Assembly (NCBI RefSeq): GCF_003086895.1
Contig: NZ_CP026004.1
Location: 4,360,684-4,424,683, forward strand
Source: Stenotrophomonas sp. ESTM1D_MKCIP4_1
GTDB lineage: Bacteria > Pseudomonadota > Gammaproteobacteria > Xanthomonadales > Xanthomonadaceae
DNA length: 64,000 nt
Direction of reading: 5' to 3'
Part shown: positions 42,353-51,616 of the stretch, piece by piece
How positions within the stretch are numbered: position 1 is the stretch's first letter
Layout: every line of letters begins with the position of its first letter
Notes under the pieces: generated by a model
What the model saw: only the letters and a program-made list of their open reading frames with translations
What the model was told of the DNA's origin: nothing
Databases searched by the model: none
Made by a program: the position numbers and the translations under genes

Positions 42353-43264
42353 TCAGGCCTTCTTCGCGCCGGGGAAGCCCAGCTTCTCGCGCTGCTCGTA
42401 ATAGGCCTTGGCCACCGCCTGGGCCAGCGCGCGCACGCGCAGGATGTAGCGCTGGCGTTCGGTCACGCTGATCGCACGGCGCGCATCCAGCAGGTTGAAG
42501 GTATGGCTGGCCTTCATCACCTGCTCGTAGGCCGGCAGCGGCAGATTCACTTCCACCAGCTTCTGCGCCTCACGCTCGCACGCATCGAAGCGGTGGAACA
42601 GTTCCTCCACGTCGGCGTGCTCGAAGTTGTAGGTGCTCTGCTCCACCTCGTTCTGGTGGTACACGTCGCCGTAGGTCACCGGCTGGCCGTCCGGCCCGTA
42701 GGTCCAGACCAGGTCGTAGACGTTGTCGCAGTTCTGCAGGTACATGCACAGGCGCTCGAGACCGTAGGTGATCTCGCCCAGCACCGGCCGGCACTCCAGG
42801 CCACCGGCCTGCTGGAAGTAGGTGAACTGGGTCACTTCCATGCCGTTGAGCCAGACTTCCCAGCCCAGGCCCCACGCACCGAGGGTCGGCGATTCCCAGT
42901 TGTCTTCGACGAAGCGCAGGTCATGCACCAGCGGGTCGATGCCCAGCGCCTTCAGCGAATCCAGGTACAGCTGCTGGATGTTGTCCGGCGCCGGCTTCAT
43001 CGCCACCTGGTACTGGTAGTAGCGCTGCAGGCGGTTCGGGTTTTCGCCGTAGCGGCCGTCGGTCGGGCGGCGCGACGGCTGCACATAGGCCGCGTTCCAG
43101 CCTTCCGGGCCGATCGCACGCAGGAAGGTGGCCGGGTGGAACGTACCGGCGCCCACCTCCAGGTCGAGCGGCTGGATGAGCACGCAGCCCTGCTGGGCCC
43201 AGAACTGGTTCAGGGTCTGGATCAGGCCCTGGAAGGTGATCGGAACGGTCGGGGTCGCGGACAT
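42353..43264 (-). CDS. glyQ: glycine-tRNA ligase alpha subunit
   Basis: 303-aa catalytic alpha chain of class II glycyl-tRNA synthetase. The ATG at 43264 gives [20 protein letters not shown], the usual start; the longer frame upstream overlaps the divergent gene's promoter region. Motifs: [60 protein letters not shown]. It is divergent from the GspE-type ATPase gene, with 83 bp between starts. Confidence 0.97.
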   Translation of the reverse strand: MSATPTVPITFQGLIQTLNQFWAQQGCVLIQPLDLEVGAGTFHPATFLRAIGPEGWNAAYVQPSRRPTDGRYGENPNRLQRYYQYQVAMKPAPDNIQQLYLDSLKALGIDPLVHDLRFVEDNWESPTLGAWGLGWEVWLNGMEVTQFTYFQQAGGLECRPVLGEITYGLERLCMYLQNCDNVYDLVWTYGPDGQPVTYGDVYHQNEVEQSTYNFEHADVEELFHRFDACEREAQKLVEVNLPLPAYEQVMKASHTFNLLDARRAISVTERQRYILRVRALAQAVAKAYYEQREKLGFPGAKKA

Positions 43265-43347
43265 GCGGACGATTCTTGGCCGGCAGAGGGGTGCGCTAGT
43301 ATAACGGCCGACCTGCGGGGCATTCCGTACCCGGGAGGAGCAGGCAG

Positions 43348-45177
43348 ATGGAACACCGGCTGCCGGCAGGCACGCCCGGCGCACCGGCCCCGTTGCCGCC
43401 AGGGCGCCTGCAGTTCGAGCAGGTGGCCGCTGCCGCACTGGCCGATGGCCTGATCGCCGAACGTGACCGCGACCGCGTGCGCTTTTCCGCACAGGGCGCG
43501 CGCAACGCCAGCGAGGTGCACCCGCTGGTCCTGCTGTCCAACCTCAAGCTGGCCGCCAGCGAGGGCGGCGAGCTCAGCCTGGAACGCCTGACCGAATGGC
43601 TGGCCCGGCGCACCGGCTGCCGCTACCTGCGCATCGACCCGACCCGCGTCGACGTCGCCTCGGTCACCGCCGTGGCCTCGCACGCCTACGCCCGCCGCCA
43701 TCGCTTCCTGCCGCTGGCCGTCGATGCCGAGCGCGTGCTGGTGGCCACCAGCGAACCGCTGGCCCAGGAGTGGCGCCGCGACCTGCAGCACCTGACCCGG
43801 CGCCAGATCGAGCTGGCCATGGTCAACCCGCTGGATCTGCACCGCTACACCATGGAGTTCTTCGGGGTCACCCGCTCGGTGCGTGGGGCCCGCGGTGATG
43901 TGCGCGGCGAAGCCAGCACCACCCTGCCCAGCTTCGAGCAGCTGGTCGAACTGGGCCGGGCCGGCGACGTCAATGCCGATGACCAGCACATCGTCCATAT
44001 CGTCGATTGGCTGCTGCAGTACGCCTATGAGCAGCGCGCCTCGGACATCCACCTGGAACCGCGCCGCGAAATGGGGCGCATGCGCTTCCGCATCGACGGC
44101 GTGCTGCACAAGGTGTTCGAGGTGCCGCCGACGGTGATGACCGCCGTGGTCAGTCGCATCAAGGTGCTCGGCCGCATGGACCTGGCCGAGCGTCGGCGCC
44201 CGCAGGACGGCCGCATCAAGACCCGTTCGCCGGGCGGCCGTGAGGTCGAAATGCGCCTGTCGACCATGCCCACCGCCTTCGGCGAGAAGTGCGTGATGCG
44301 CATTTTCGACCCGGACGCGGCCTTCAAGAGCATCGACCAGCTTGGCTTCAGCCCGCAGGAGGCCGCCGGCTGGAATGCCCTGGTCGAGCGCCCGCACGGC
44401 ATCGTGCTGGTCACCGGCCCCACCGGTTCGGGCAAGACCACCACCTTGTATTCGACGCTGAAGCGGCTGGCCACGCCGGACGTGAACGTGTGCACGGTGG
44501 AGGACCCGATCGAGATGATCTCGCCGGAGTTCAACCAGATGCAGGTGCAGGCCAACATCGACCTGGATTTCGCCAGCGGCGTGCGCACCCTGCTGCGGCA
44601 GGACCCGGACATCATCATGATCGGCGAGATCCGCGACCTGGAAACCGCGCAGATGGCGGTGCAGGCCTCGCTGACCGGCCACCTGGTGCTGTCCACCCTG
44701 CATACCAACGATGCGGCCTCGGCCATTACCCGCCTGCTCGACATCGGCGTGCCGCACTACCTGCTGGCCAGCACCCTCAACGGCATCCTGGCCCAGCGCC
44801 TGGTGCGCACCCTGTGCCCGCACTGCAAGCAGCCGCACAGCCTCGGCCCGTCCGATTGGGCGGTGCTGGCTGATAGCCATGCAGCATATCCAGATGCCGC
44901 CACGCCCTGTCGCCCGGTCGGTTGCCTGGAATGCCGGCGCACCGGTTTCCTCGGCCGCATCGGGCTGTATGAGTTGCTGCCATTGGGTTCGCGGCTGCGC
45001 AGGCTGATCCGCGCGGACATGGATCTGGCCGCTTTCGGCCATGCCGCACAGGCTGAAGGACTGCGAACCCTGCGCCAGGCGGGGCTTGAAAAGGTGGCGC
45101 AGGGGCTGACTACAATCGAGGAAGTCCTGTCAGTCCTGCCGCCCCCGGATGAATCCAGCCCCGTTCCTGATCCTTGA
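43348..45177 (+). CDS. orphan GspE/PilB-type secretion ATPase
   Basis: 609-aa hexameric ATPase of the type II secretion/type IV pilus family. An N-terminal MshEN-like region (about 40-170) is followed by the N2 domain ([20 protein letters not shown]), then the ATPase core: Walker [18 protein letters not shown], the Asp box [20 protein letters not shown], Walker [21 protein letters not shown] and the His box [20 protein letters not shown]. Four cysteines in CPHC and CLEC form the C-terminal zinc site of GspE/PilB. No other secretion or pilin gene is nearby, so its partner machine is elsewhere on the chromosome. Its last 29 nt overlap the next gene. Confidence 0.92.
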   Translation: MEHRLPAGTPGAPAPLPPGRLQFEQVAAAALADGLIAERDRDRVRFSAQGARNASEVHPLVLLSNLKLAASEGGELSLERLTEWLARRTGCRYLRIDPTRVDVASVTAVASHAYARRHRFLPLAVDAERVLVATSEPLAQEWRRDLQHLTRRQIELAMVNPLDLHRYTMEFFGVTRSVRGARGDVRGEASTTLPSFEQLVELGRAGDVNADDQHIVHIVDWLLQYAYEQRASDIHLEPRREMGRMRFRIDGVLHKVFEVPPTVMTAVVSRIKVLGRMDLAERRRPQDGRIKTRSPGGREVEMRLSTMPTAFGEKCVMRIFDPDAAFKSIDQLGFSPQEAAGWNALVERPHGIVLVTGPTGSGKTTTLYSTLKRLATPDVNVCTVEDPIEMISPEFNQMQVQANIDLDFASGVRTLLRQDPDIIMIGEIRDLETAQMAVQASLTGHLVLSTLHTNDAASAITRLLDIGVPHYLLASTLNGILAQRLVRTLCPHCKQPHSLGPSDWAVLADSHAAYPDAATPCRPVGCLECRRTGFLGRIGLYELLPLGSRLRRLIRADMDLAAFGHAAQAEGLRTLRQAGLEKVAQGLTTIEEVLSVLPPPDESSPVPDP

Positions 45178-45895
45178 AACCGGCCGCCCGGTGCCGTCCC
45201 TGCGGCGCTACGGCCGTTTCCCGCACTGGATCCGCGTGGCCGCCGGGCTGGAAGAACACGAAACCGTGGTGGTCGATGTCGAACACGGCGCCGCGCTGCC
45301 CGATGCCCGCGTCTTCGCCGGCGTGCTGGTGACCGGCTCGGCCGCCTATGTCACCGACCATGCCGAATGGAGCGAACGCAGCGCGGCGTGGCTGCGCCAG
45401 GTCGCCCATGACGGCGTGCCGGTGTTCGGCATCTGCTACGGCCACCAGCTGCTGGCGCATGCGCTCGGGGGTGAGGTGGCCTACAACCCGGCCGGACGCG
45501 AATCGGGCACGATCGAACTGGCGCTGGACCCGGCCGCCGCCGAGGATCCGCTGTTCGGCGGCCTGCCCAGCCATTTCCCGGCCCACGCCACCCACCTGCA
45601 GACCGTGCTGCGCGCGCCCGATGGCGCCGCCGTACTGGCGCGCTCGCCGCTGGATGGCTGCCATGCCTTCCGCTGGGGCCGCCAGGCCTGGGGCGTGCAG
45701 TTCCATCCCGAGTTCGCCACCCACCACATGCGCGGCTACATCCGCGCCCGTGCCGACTGCATCGGCCGCCATGGCGGCTGCGCGCGCAGCATCGAACGCG
45801 CGGTCAGCGCCGCCCCCCTGGCCCGCCAGCTGTTGCGGCGCTTCGTCCGCCAGGCCCGCCAGTCTTCAGCCCAGCCGGTCGCAAAACAGGGATAA
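45149..45895 (+). CDS. class I glutamine amidotransferase-like protein
   Basis: 248-aa GATase1 domain protein, like the amidotransferase half of GMP synthase but stand-alone. The nucleophile elbow is GICYGHQLLAHALGG and the His-Glu pair is in VQFHPEFATHHMRG, so all three triad residues are present. There is no synthetase domain. Such proteins either hydrolyse gamma-glutamyl amides or give ammonia to a partner; the substrate is unknown. It starts 29 nt inside the GspE-type gene in another frame, which suggests translational coupling. The C-terminal 35 residues are Arg-rich and Gln-rich and not conserved in the family. Confidence 0.85.
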   Translation: MNPAPFLILETGRPVPSLRRYGRFPHWIRVAAGLEEHETVVVDVEHGAALPDARVFAGVLVTGSAAYVTDHAEWSERSAAWLRQVAHDGVPVFGICYGHQLLAHALGGEVAYNPAGRESGTIELALDPAAAEDPLFGGLPSHFPAHATHLQTVLRAPDGAAVLARSPLDGCHAFRWGRQAWGVQFHPEFATHHMRGYIRARADCIGRHGGCARSIERAVSAAPLARQLLRRFVRQARQSSAQPVAKQG

Positions 45896-45940
45896 TCGGC
45901 GGCACGGGCACCCGCCCGGCCCCCTTCTGTCCCTTCCCGG

Positions 45941-46858
45941 ATGTCCATGAAAGAGATTCGCAAGCTGCCGGCTTCGGCGGGCGCCCAGTGGTTGCTGGAT
46001 ACGTTCTCGCTGTACCGGCGCGCGCCGCTGCAGCTGGCCCGCATCGGTCTCACCTGGTTGGTGGTCAGCTGGGTGGTCACGCTGCTGTCGACCCTGATTC
46101 CGGGCGCGGCGGGCCTGGCCGTGCAGTTGATGACCCTGGCCATTTCGCCGGTCATGTTCGGCGGCATGCTGTATGCCATGGGCGAGATCGACGAGGGCCG
46201 CCCCGGCCTGGCCTCGCACCTGCTGCAGCCGATCCGCGACCGTCGCGTCAGCCACCTGCTGGTGCCGCTGGCCATCCAGGTACTGGCGGTGCTGCTGCTG
46301 GGCGTGCTGCTGTACCTGATGATCGGTCGCGAAGGCTTTGCCGCCTTCAGCGAGGTCATGACCAAGATGGAACAGATCAGCCGCAGCGGCCAGCAGATCA
46401 GTCCCGATGATGCGGCCAGCCTGGTCGCCAACCTGCCGGCCAAGCGCATCGCGCTGTGGCTGCTGCTGGTGTTCGTCACCGCCGTGGGTCTGTCGCTGGC
46501 GATGTTCACCCAGCCGGCGCTGGTGGTGTTCGACAAGCAGAGCGGCATGCACGCGCTGCGCCTGAGCCTGCAGGGCTGCATCGAGAACATCGTGGCGATG
46601 GTCGTGTTCGCGGCCCTGGGCCTGATCGCCGCGTTCTGCGGCTACATCCTGTTCGTCATCGTCATCCAGATCGCGATGCTGATCGGCGGCCCGCTGGCAG
46701 CGGCCTTCATCGCCCAGCTGGTGCTGACCACCGTGGTCATGCCGCTGTACGTCGGCGCGGTCTATGCCGCCTGGAAGCAGATGTTCGTACACCGCGGCAG
46801 CCGCGGCGCACCGCCGGTGCCGGCCACCGCCCCCGCGAACGACGTCTTCCACGCCTGA
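45941..46858 (+). CDS. BPSS1780-family polytopic membrane protein
   Basis: 305-aa inner-membrane protein with six or so hydrophobic helices: RIGLTWLVVSWVVTLLSTLI, LVPLAIQVLAVLLLGVLLYL, RIALWLLLVFVTAVGLSLAM, IVAMVVFAALGLIAAFCGYI, VIVIQIAMLIGGPLAAAFIA and a last one at VLTTVVMPLYVGAVYAAWKQ. The pattern RKLPASAGAQWLLDTFSLYR at the start is that of the BPSS1780 family, of unknown function. It lies 46 bp after the amidotransferase gene on the same strand and ends at a long inverted repeat shared with tatC. Confidence 0.8.
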   Translation: MSMKEIRKLPASAGAQWLLDTFSLYRRAPLQLARIGLTWLVVSWVVTLLSTLIPGAAGLAVQLMTLAISPVMFGGMLYAMGEIDEGRPGLASHLLQPIRDRRVSHLLVPLAIQVLAVLLLGVLLYLMIGREGFAAFSEVMTKMEQISRSGQQISPDDAASLVANLPAKRIALWLLLVFVTAVGLSLAMFTQPALVVFDKQSGMHALRLSLQGCIENIVAMVVFAALGLIAAFCGYILFVIVIQIAMLIGGPLAAAFIAQLVLTTVVMPLYVGAVYAAWKQMFVHRGSRGAPPVPATAPANDVFHA

Positions 46859-46870
46859 CCTGCACCGTGA

Positions 46871-46938
46871 AAAAAGGGGACGGAGGGGATCAAGTCTCGT
46901 GTGTGCACACGCGACTTGGTCCCCTCCGTCCCCTTTTT
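46871..46938. terminator. long bidirectional hairpin between membrane gene and tatC
   Basis: Arms of about 28 bp: AAAAAGGGGACGGAGGGGAT and its match ending TCCCCTCCGTCCCCTTTTT, around a CTCGTGTGTGCACACGCGA core that itself can pair. The T and A tracts on the two outer ends make it a terminator for both converging genes. It is also a repeated-element candidate: the same arm type occurs in related genomes to my knowledge. Confidence 0.8.
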
Positions 46939-46941
46939 GTA

Positions 46942-47691
46942 TCAGGCAGCGGGCTTCTTCACCACGGACGACGGCACCAGCCAGCGCGCCGCATGGATGC
47001 CCAGCTCGTACAGCAGGCACATCGGAATCGCCAGCATCAGCTGCGAGACCACGTCCGGCGGGGTCAGCACCGCGGCCAGCACGAAGATGCCGACAATCGC
47101 GTAGCCACGGCCTTCCTTGAACTGCTGCGGCGTCACCCAGCCCAGCAGCACCAGGATCACCATCGCCACCGGCAGCTCAAAGCTGCCGCCGAAGGCGAAG
47201 AAGATCGCCAGCACGAAATCCAGGTAGGCGTTGGCATCGGGCGTGATCGCAATCACTTCCGGGCTGAAGGTGGTGAGGAAGTGGAACACCGCCGGCAGCA
47301 CCAGGAAGTAGGCGAACGCGCAGCCGGTGTAGAACAGCAGCACCGAGGACACCAGCAGCGGTACCGCCAGGCGCTTCTCGCGCGCATACAGACCCGGCGC
47401 GACGAACGCCCACAGCTGGTACAGCAGCCAGGGCACCGCCACGAACAGGGCAACGAAGCAGGTCAGCTTCAACGGCGCGAAGAAAGCACCAGCCGGGTTG
47501 GTGGCGATCATCGTCTGCCCGTTCGGCAACTGCGACACCAGCGGTTCGGCCAGGGTGTTGTAGAGCTTCTGGGTGAACGGCAGCAGGCCCAGCAGCACCA
47601 CGCCAAAGCCGAGAAGCCCACGGATCAGGCGCGCGCGCAGTTCAACCAGATGCTCGACCAGCGAGCTTTCGCCGAAATCATGTTCGCTCAT
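46942..47691 (-). CDS. tatC: Sec-independent translocase TatC
   Basis: 249-aa six-helix core of the twin-arginine export system. The signature start LVEHLVELRARLIRGLLGFG, the loop AFFAPLKLTCFVALFVAVPW with its conserved Pro/Leu/Lys pattern, and FAYFLVLPAVFHFLTTFSPE are all present. I start at the ATG at 47691 (MSEHDFGESS), which overlaps the tatB stop by 4 nt; an open frame extends upstream only by running through tatB. It works with TatA and TatB in the same operon to export folded proteins. Confidence 0.96.
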   Translation of the reverse strand: MSEHDFGESSLVEHLVELRARLIRGLLGFGVVLLGLLPFTQKLYNTLAEPLVSQLPNGQTMIATNPAGAFFAPLKLTCFVALFVAVPWLLYQLWAFVAPGLYAREKRLAVPLLVSSVLLFYTGCAFAYFLVLPAVFHFLTTFSPEVIAITPDANAYLDFVLAIFFAFGGSFELPVAMVILVLLGWVTPQQFKEGRGYAIVGIFVLAAVLTPPDVVSQLMLAIPMCLLYELGIHAARWLVPSSVVKKPAA

Positions 47692-48164
47692 GGCTGGCGC
47701 TCCGGCGCAGCGGGCGCATCGGCCACGGGGTTCGCCGGAGCATCCTTGGCGACGTCGGTGGAGGTGGGCGGAATTGAATCGCCGTCCTGGGCCGCTGCGG
47801 GCATCGCGGGGTCGTCTTCGGCCAGGTGCGGCGGCATCTGCGCCGGGGCCGGCGCGCGCACTTCTTGGGCCAGGGCATCGCCCTGCTGCTGTGCCTGTAC
47901 CGCCTCGCGGCGCACCGCTTCGCCACTGGCACGCAGCTGGCTTTCGGTGTCGTGCATGCTCTGCCGCACATCCTGCATATGCCGGTTGATCTCTTCGGCC
48001 TGCAGTTCGCGCTCCAGCTCCTGTTTCACCGAATCCCACTGGTTGCGGGCACGACGTACCCACAGGCCGGCGAAACGGGCCGCCTTGGGCAGGCGCTCGG
48101 GACCGAGCACCACCAGGGCGACCACGGCAATCACCAGCAGTTCGCTGAAACCAATATCAAACAC
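47688..48164 (-). CDS. tatB: Sec-independent translocase TatB
   Basis: 158-aa TatB. One N-terminal helix with the conserved Glu (MFDIGFSELLVIAVVALVVL) is followed by the GPERLPKAARFAGLWVRRA hinge and amphipathic helix. A long disordered, acidic and Pro/Ala-rich tail follows (PAQMPPHLAEDDPAM onward). It recognises signal peptides with TatC. Coupled to tatC by a 4-nt overlap. Confidence 0.95.
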   Translation of the reverse strand: MFDIGFSELLVIAVVALVVLGPERLPKAARFAGLWVRRARNQWDSVKQELERELQAEEINRHMQDVRQSMHDTESQLRASGEAVRREAVQAQQQGDALAQEVRAPAPAQMPPHLAEDDPAMPAAAQDGDSIPPTSTDVAKDAPANPVADAPAAPERQP

Positions 48165-48179
48165 CGCAACCGCTCCGGA

Positions 48180-48407
48180 TCAACGCGCGTTGCGGTCGTG
48201 CTCGTCCTGCGCGGTGCGCGAGGCATCCTGGCTGCGCGACTCGTCGCCCAGCTGCGCCGACGGCTTGTCGTCATCGCGCATGCCCTTCTTGAATTCCTTC
48301 ACCGCCGAGCCGAGATCCTTGGCGCCACTGGTCAGCCGCTTGGTGCCGAACACCAACAGAACCACGGCCAGGACAATCAACCAATGCCAGATGCTCAAAC
48401 CGCCCAT
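48180..48407 (-). CDS. tatA: Sec-independent translocase TatA
   Basis: 75-aa pore-forming TatA. Start at the ATG at 48407 ([20 protein letters not shown]) gives the classic single helix, then [20 protein letters not shown], the family amphipathic helix, and a charged tail. The longer reading upstream adds unlikely residues. Fifteen nt separate it from tatB, so tatA-tatB-tatC form one operon. Confidence 0.95.
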   Translation of the reverse strand: MGGLSIWHWLIVLAVVLLVFGTKRLTSGAKDLGSAVKEFKKGMRDDDKPSAQLGDESRSQDASRTAQDEHDRNAR

Positions 48408-48481
48408 AAAGACGCTCGTTACGTAGTGATCAGGCTGTCGAGCATAGCGCACCGGCTGCAAGCCGGCGCGCGTGACGAAAG

Positions 48482-49366
48482 TCAGTTGCCGCCCAGCGTC
48501 TCGGTGCGGATCTCACCGTCACCGACCGGCTGGAAGCCCTGCTGCGGCGGCGGCGGGTTCTGCGGCATGTTCTGCAGGGGCGCGGTGGTCGCTTCGGCCG
48601 GCGCCGGGGTCGGTGCCTGAACAGGCGCCTGGACCGGCGGCGGCGGGGCGCTGGCGGTGCCAGCGTTGCCGGTGCGGTTGTTGCGCGCAGCGTAGGTGGC
48701 TTCTTCCAGGCGGTCGCGGAAGGCCACCACGTCCATCGACGGGGCACCGGCAGCGCGGCCTTCAAAGATCATCCGCGGGGTGGTGTTGCTGCCGTAGGCG
48801 TCCAGGTTGGCGGCATCGTCGATCTGCAGCACCGCGCCATCCAGCGCCACACCGGCAAACAGGCCACGGGCACGCGACCACGACCAGATCTCAGCCTTCA
48901 GCTGGCCATCGGTGGCGGCGGCGGCATTGCGGCCCACCGGACCGGCAGCCACGCCCGCATCGGCGCCCAGGGTGAACTTGCCATTGACGAGGTTGTCCAG
49001 GCTGCGGTCATTGCGGAACACCAGCACCACATCGGAGGACTGCACGCCGGCCTGGAAGCCGATGCTGCCACCGGTCAGCTTGATGAACACCGGGTTGGAC
49101 CAGGCACCGTTGGGCATGCGCACCGACATCAGGCCATGGCCCCGGCGACCGCCGATGACCAGACCTGCTTTGATCGTGTCGGGAATGACGATGACCGCGC
49201 GGCCTTCGTCGAGCAACTTGTCCGGAATGCCCTGTTCGGGGATTTCCTGGATTTCAGCCAGCACACGCACCGCGTTGCGGGCGCGCTGGTCTTCCTGCGG
49301 TCCGGCCATGGCCTGGCTGGACAGCAGGCTGGCGGCGATCAGCAGGGCTTGGATCGGGCGACGCAT
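48482..49366 (-). CDS. SYLF (Ysc84) lipid-binding domain exported protein
   Basis: 294-aa protein with a signal peptide ([20 protein letters not shown], cleaved before GPQEDQ). The SYLF domain spans about residues 45-225: [80 protein letters not shown]. Bacterial SYLF proteins bind phosphoinositide-like lipids and act in the periplasm; function here is unknown. The C-terminal 60 residues are Pro/Ala/Gln-rich and look disordered. It lies 75 bp upstream of tatA on the same strand, so it may share transcripts with it. Confidence 0.9.
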   Translation of the reverse strand: MRRPIQALLIAASLLSSQAMAGPQEDQRARNAVRVLAEIQEIPEQGIPDKLLDEGRAVIVIPDTIKAGLVIGGRRGHGLMSVRMPNGAWSNPVFIKLTGGSIGFQAGVQSSDVVLVFRNDRSLDNLVNGKFTLGADAGVAAGPVGRNAAAATDGQLKAEIWSWSRARGLFAGVALDGAVLQIDDAANLDAYGSNTTPRMIFEGRAAGAPSMDVVAFRDRLEEATYAARNNRTGNAGTASAPPPPVQAPVQAPTPAPAEATTAPLQNMPQNPPPPQQGFQPVGDGEIRTETLGGN

Positions 49367-49522
49367 GGCGGGCTCCAGAAGTCAGTCCATAGGAAGATAT
49401 AGCAAGTGACTGAAATTAGTAGCGTTGTCATGAATATCCAATGAGCGCGTCCGCCGTCGATAGCCGTGCTGCATCACCACGATCCGAACCCCGTATGCCG
49501 GTGCGGCGCCGGATCGGCGACA

Positions 49523-50494
49523 ATGGCCACCATGCTCGACGCACCCGATACCGCCGTGCTGGCGGTCAACCTAGGCACGCCCGAGACGCCGACGGCACCC
49601 GCCGTACGTCGTTACCTGGCTGAATTCCTGTCCGATCCCCGCGTGGTCTCGATTCCGGCGCTGCTCTGGCAGCCGCTGCTGCGCGGGCTCATCCTGCCGC
49701 TGCGCAGCGGCCGTTCGGCGGCCAAGTACGCCCAGGTGTGGCTGCCGGAAGGCTCGCCGCTGATGGTGCACACCCGGCGCCTGGCCGAGGCCATGCAGGC
49801 GTTGCTGCCCACCCTGCGGGTTCGCCACGCCATGCGCTACGGCACGCCCGCGCTGACCGCCGAACTCGACCGCCTGGCGGCCGAGGGCGTGCGCCGCATC
49901 GTGGTGCTGCCGCTGTACCCGCAGTATTCGACCACCACCACCGCGTCGATCGAAGACCGCGTCGATGACTGGCAGCACCGCCATCCCGGCATCACCATCA
50001 GCCTGGTGCAGGATTACTCGGTCGACCCGGACTGGGTCGCCGCCGTGGCCGGCTCCATCCAGCGTTACTGGCAGCAGCACGGCCGCGGCCAGAAGCTGGT
50101 GTTCTCCTTCCACGGCATTCCGCAGCGCCTGGCCGATGCAGGCGACCCGTACCCGCACCGCTGCGAAGCCAGCGCGCAGGCCATCGCCAACGCATTGGGT
50201 CTGGCCGCCGACGAGTGGCAGCTCGGCTACCAGTCGCGTTTCGGCCGTGAGCGCTGGCTGCAGCCCTACGCCGAACCCAGCCTGTGGGCGCTGGCCGAAG
50301 CAGGCGTGAAGCAGATCGACGTGGTCTGTCCGGGCTTTGCCACCGATTGCCTGGAAACGCTGGAAGAAGTGGCGATGGGCTTCACCGAAACGCTGGCCGA
50401 ACGCGGCGCGACGATGCGTTACATCCCCTGCTTGAATTCAGAACCCGGGCACGCGCGGGCGCTGGCCCGTCTGGCCGTGGCATCGCTGGCATGA
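49523..50494 (+). CDS. hemH: ferrochelatase
   Basis: 323-aa ferrochelatase, which inserts Fe2+ into protoporphyrin IX in the last step of heme synthesis. [20 protein letters not shown] begins the protein, and [20 protein letters not shown] holds the catalytic His; [20 protein letters not shown] carries the conserved acidic residues. I start at the ATG at 49523, with GGAT upstream; the ATG at 49532 or the longer reading at 49466 are alternatives. It overlaps the start of the hydrolase gene by 4 nt. Confidence 0.95.
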   Translation: MATMLDAPDTAVLAVNLGTPETPTAPAVRRYLAEFLSDPRVVSIPALLWQPLLRGLILPLRSGRSAAKYAQVWLPEGSPLMVHTRRLAEAMQALLPTLRVRHAMRYGTPALTAELDRLAAEGVRRIVVLPLYPQYSTTTTASIEDRVDDWQHRHPGITISLVQDYSVDPDWVAAVAGSIQRYWQQHGRGQKLVFSFHGIPQRLADAGDPYPHRCEASAQAIANALGLAADEWQLGYQSRFGRERWLQPYAEPSLWALAEAGVKQIDVVCPGFATDCLETLEEVAMGFTETLAERGATMRYIPCLNSEPGHARALARLAVASLA

Positions 50495-51336
50495 GCCTGC
50501 AGCCATTCGCGATGGACATCGCCGGTACGCGCGTGTCCGGCCTGCGCGGCGGCAGCACCGACGGCACCCGCGTACTCGCCCTGCATGGCTGGCTCGACAA
50601 TGCCGCCAGCTTCGTGCCGCTGGCGCCGCACCTGCAGGGTGTGGAACTGGTGGCCATCGACCTGCCTGGCCATGGCCACAGCGCGCACCTGCCTGCGGGT
50701 GCGGTCTACACCACGCCAGCCGCCATCACCCATGTGCTGGATGTCGCCGACGCGCTGGGTTGGGACCGCTTCACCCTGATGGGCCATTCGATGGGCGCCG
50801 GCATCGCCAGCCTCACCGCAGCTGTCAGTGATCGCGTCGAACGGCTGATCGCCATCGAAGCGCTGGGCGGCCTGCGCGGGCCCGAAGAAGAAACCGCCGA
50901 TCGCCTGCGCGATCACGTGAATGCCAGCCGCGCCTTGGCGCGCAAGCAGCTGCGCGTGTTCCCGGAACTCGCAGCACCCATCCGCGCACGGATGATGGCC
51001 AACCAGCTCAGTGAGGGCTGCGCCCGCCTGCTGGTCGAACGCGGCGTGGAGCCGGTGGAAGGCGGCTACCGCTGGTGCAGCGATCCGCGCCTGATGCTGC
51101 CCACGGCCATCCGCCTCAGCGAGGGCCAGATCGACAACCTGCTGCAGGCCATCGCCTGCCCCACCCAGGTGATCTACGCCACGCCGGCACAGTCCTACTA
51201 TCCGGAGCCCGGCCGCAGCCAGCGGCTGCAGCACCTGCGCGACGGGCGCCTGGCCGTGTTTCCCGGCAACCACCACCTGCACATGGAACATCCGGCGCAG
51301 ATCGCCGAAGTGATCAACCGCTTCCTCGCCGGCTGA
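50491..51336 (+). CDS. alpha/beta hydrolase
   Basis: 281-aa alpha/beta hydrolase fold. Oxyanion motif [19 protein letters not shown], then IDLPGHGHS, nucleophile elbow [13 protein letters not shown] (GHSMG), and catalytic His in [11 protein letters not shown] near the C-terminus. It matches the serine hydrolase or epoxide-hydrolase-like branch. No signal peptide. The 4-nt overlap with hemH shows coupled translation, but a link to heme is not implied by the motifs. Confidence 0.88.
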   Translation: MSLQPFAMDIAGTRVSGLRGGSTDGTRVLALHGWLDNAASFVPLAPHLQGVELVAIDLPGHGHSAHLPAGAVYTTPAAITHVLDVADALGWDRFTLMGHSMGAGIASLTAAVSDRVERLIAIEALGGLRGPEEETADRLRDHVNASRALARKQLRVFPELAAPIRARMMANQLSEGCARLLVERGVEPVEGGYRWCSDPRLMLPTAIRLSEGQIDNLLQAIACPTQVIYATPAQSYYPEPGRSQRLQHLRDGRLAVFPGNHHLHMEHPAQIAEVINRFLAG

Positions 51337-51355
51337 GCAGCGCCTGCGCCGCACG

Positions 51356-51383
51356 CTTCACTCTGCGCGCGCACGGCCGATAG
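51356..51383 (+). promoter_or_regulatory. candidate flagellar sigma-28 (FliA) promoter
   Basis: CTTCA (51356-51360), 15 bp, GCCGATAG (51376-51383), matching the sigma-28 -10 box (GCCGATAA) at seven of eight positions with normal spacing. It lies about 230 bp upstream of the chemoreceptor gene. The rest of 51337-51616 holds no gene I trust. Confidence 0.45.
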
Positions 51384-51616
51384 AACAGTTGCGGGCCCCT
51401 GCGCCCGTGGTACGCGGGTCCGGTCGGGCCTGCGGCTGTTCGTGCTCTGCAAGGAAGCCCACATGCCTGTCTGCCTGCACCGCCGCCCACAGGACGTGGC
51501 CCCGGTGTCTGCCATCCGCGTCATCTCCCCCTGCACATTCCTGGCCCTGCCACTGACACGCCGTCGCGCGTGGCGGTACGCCGGGCCTGTGCCGTCCGCT
51601 TTTCCAGGAGTCATCG

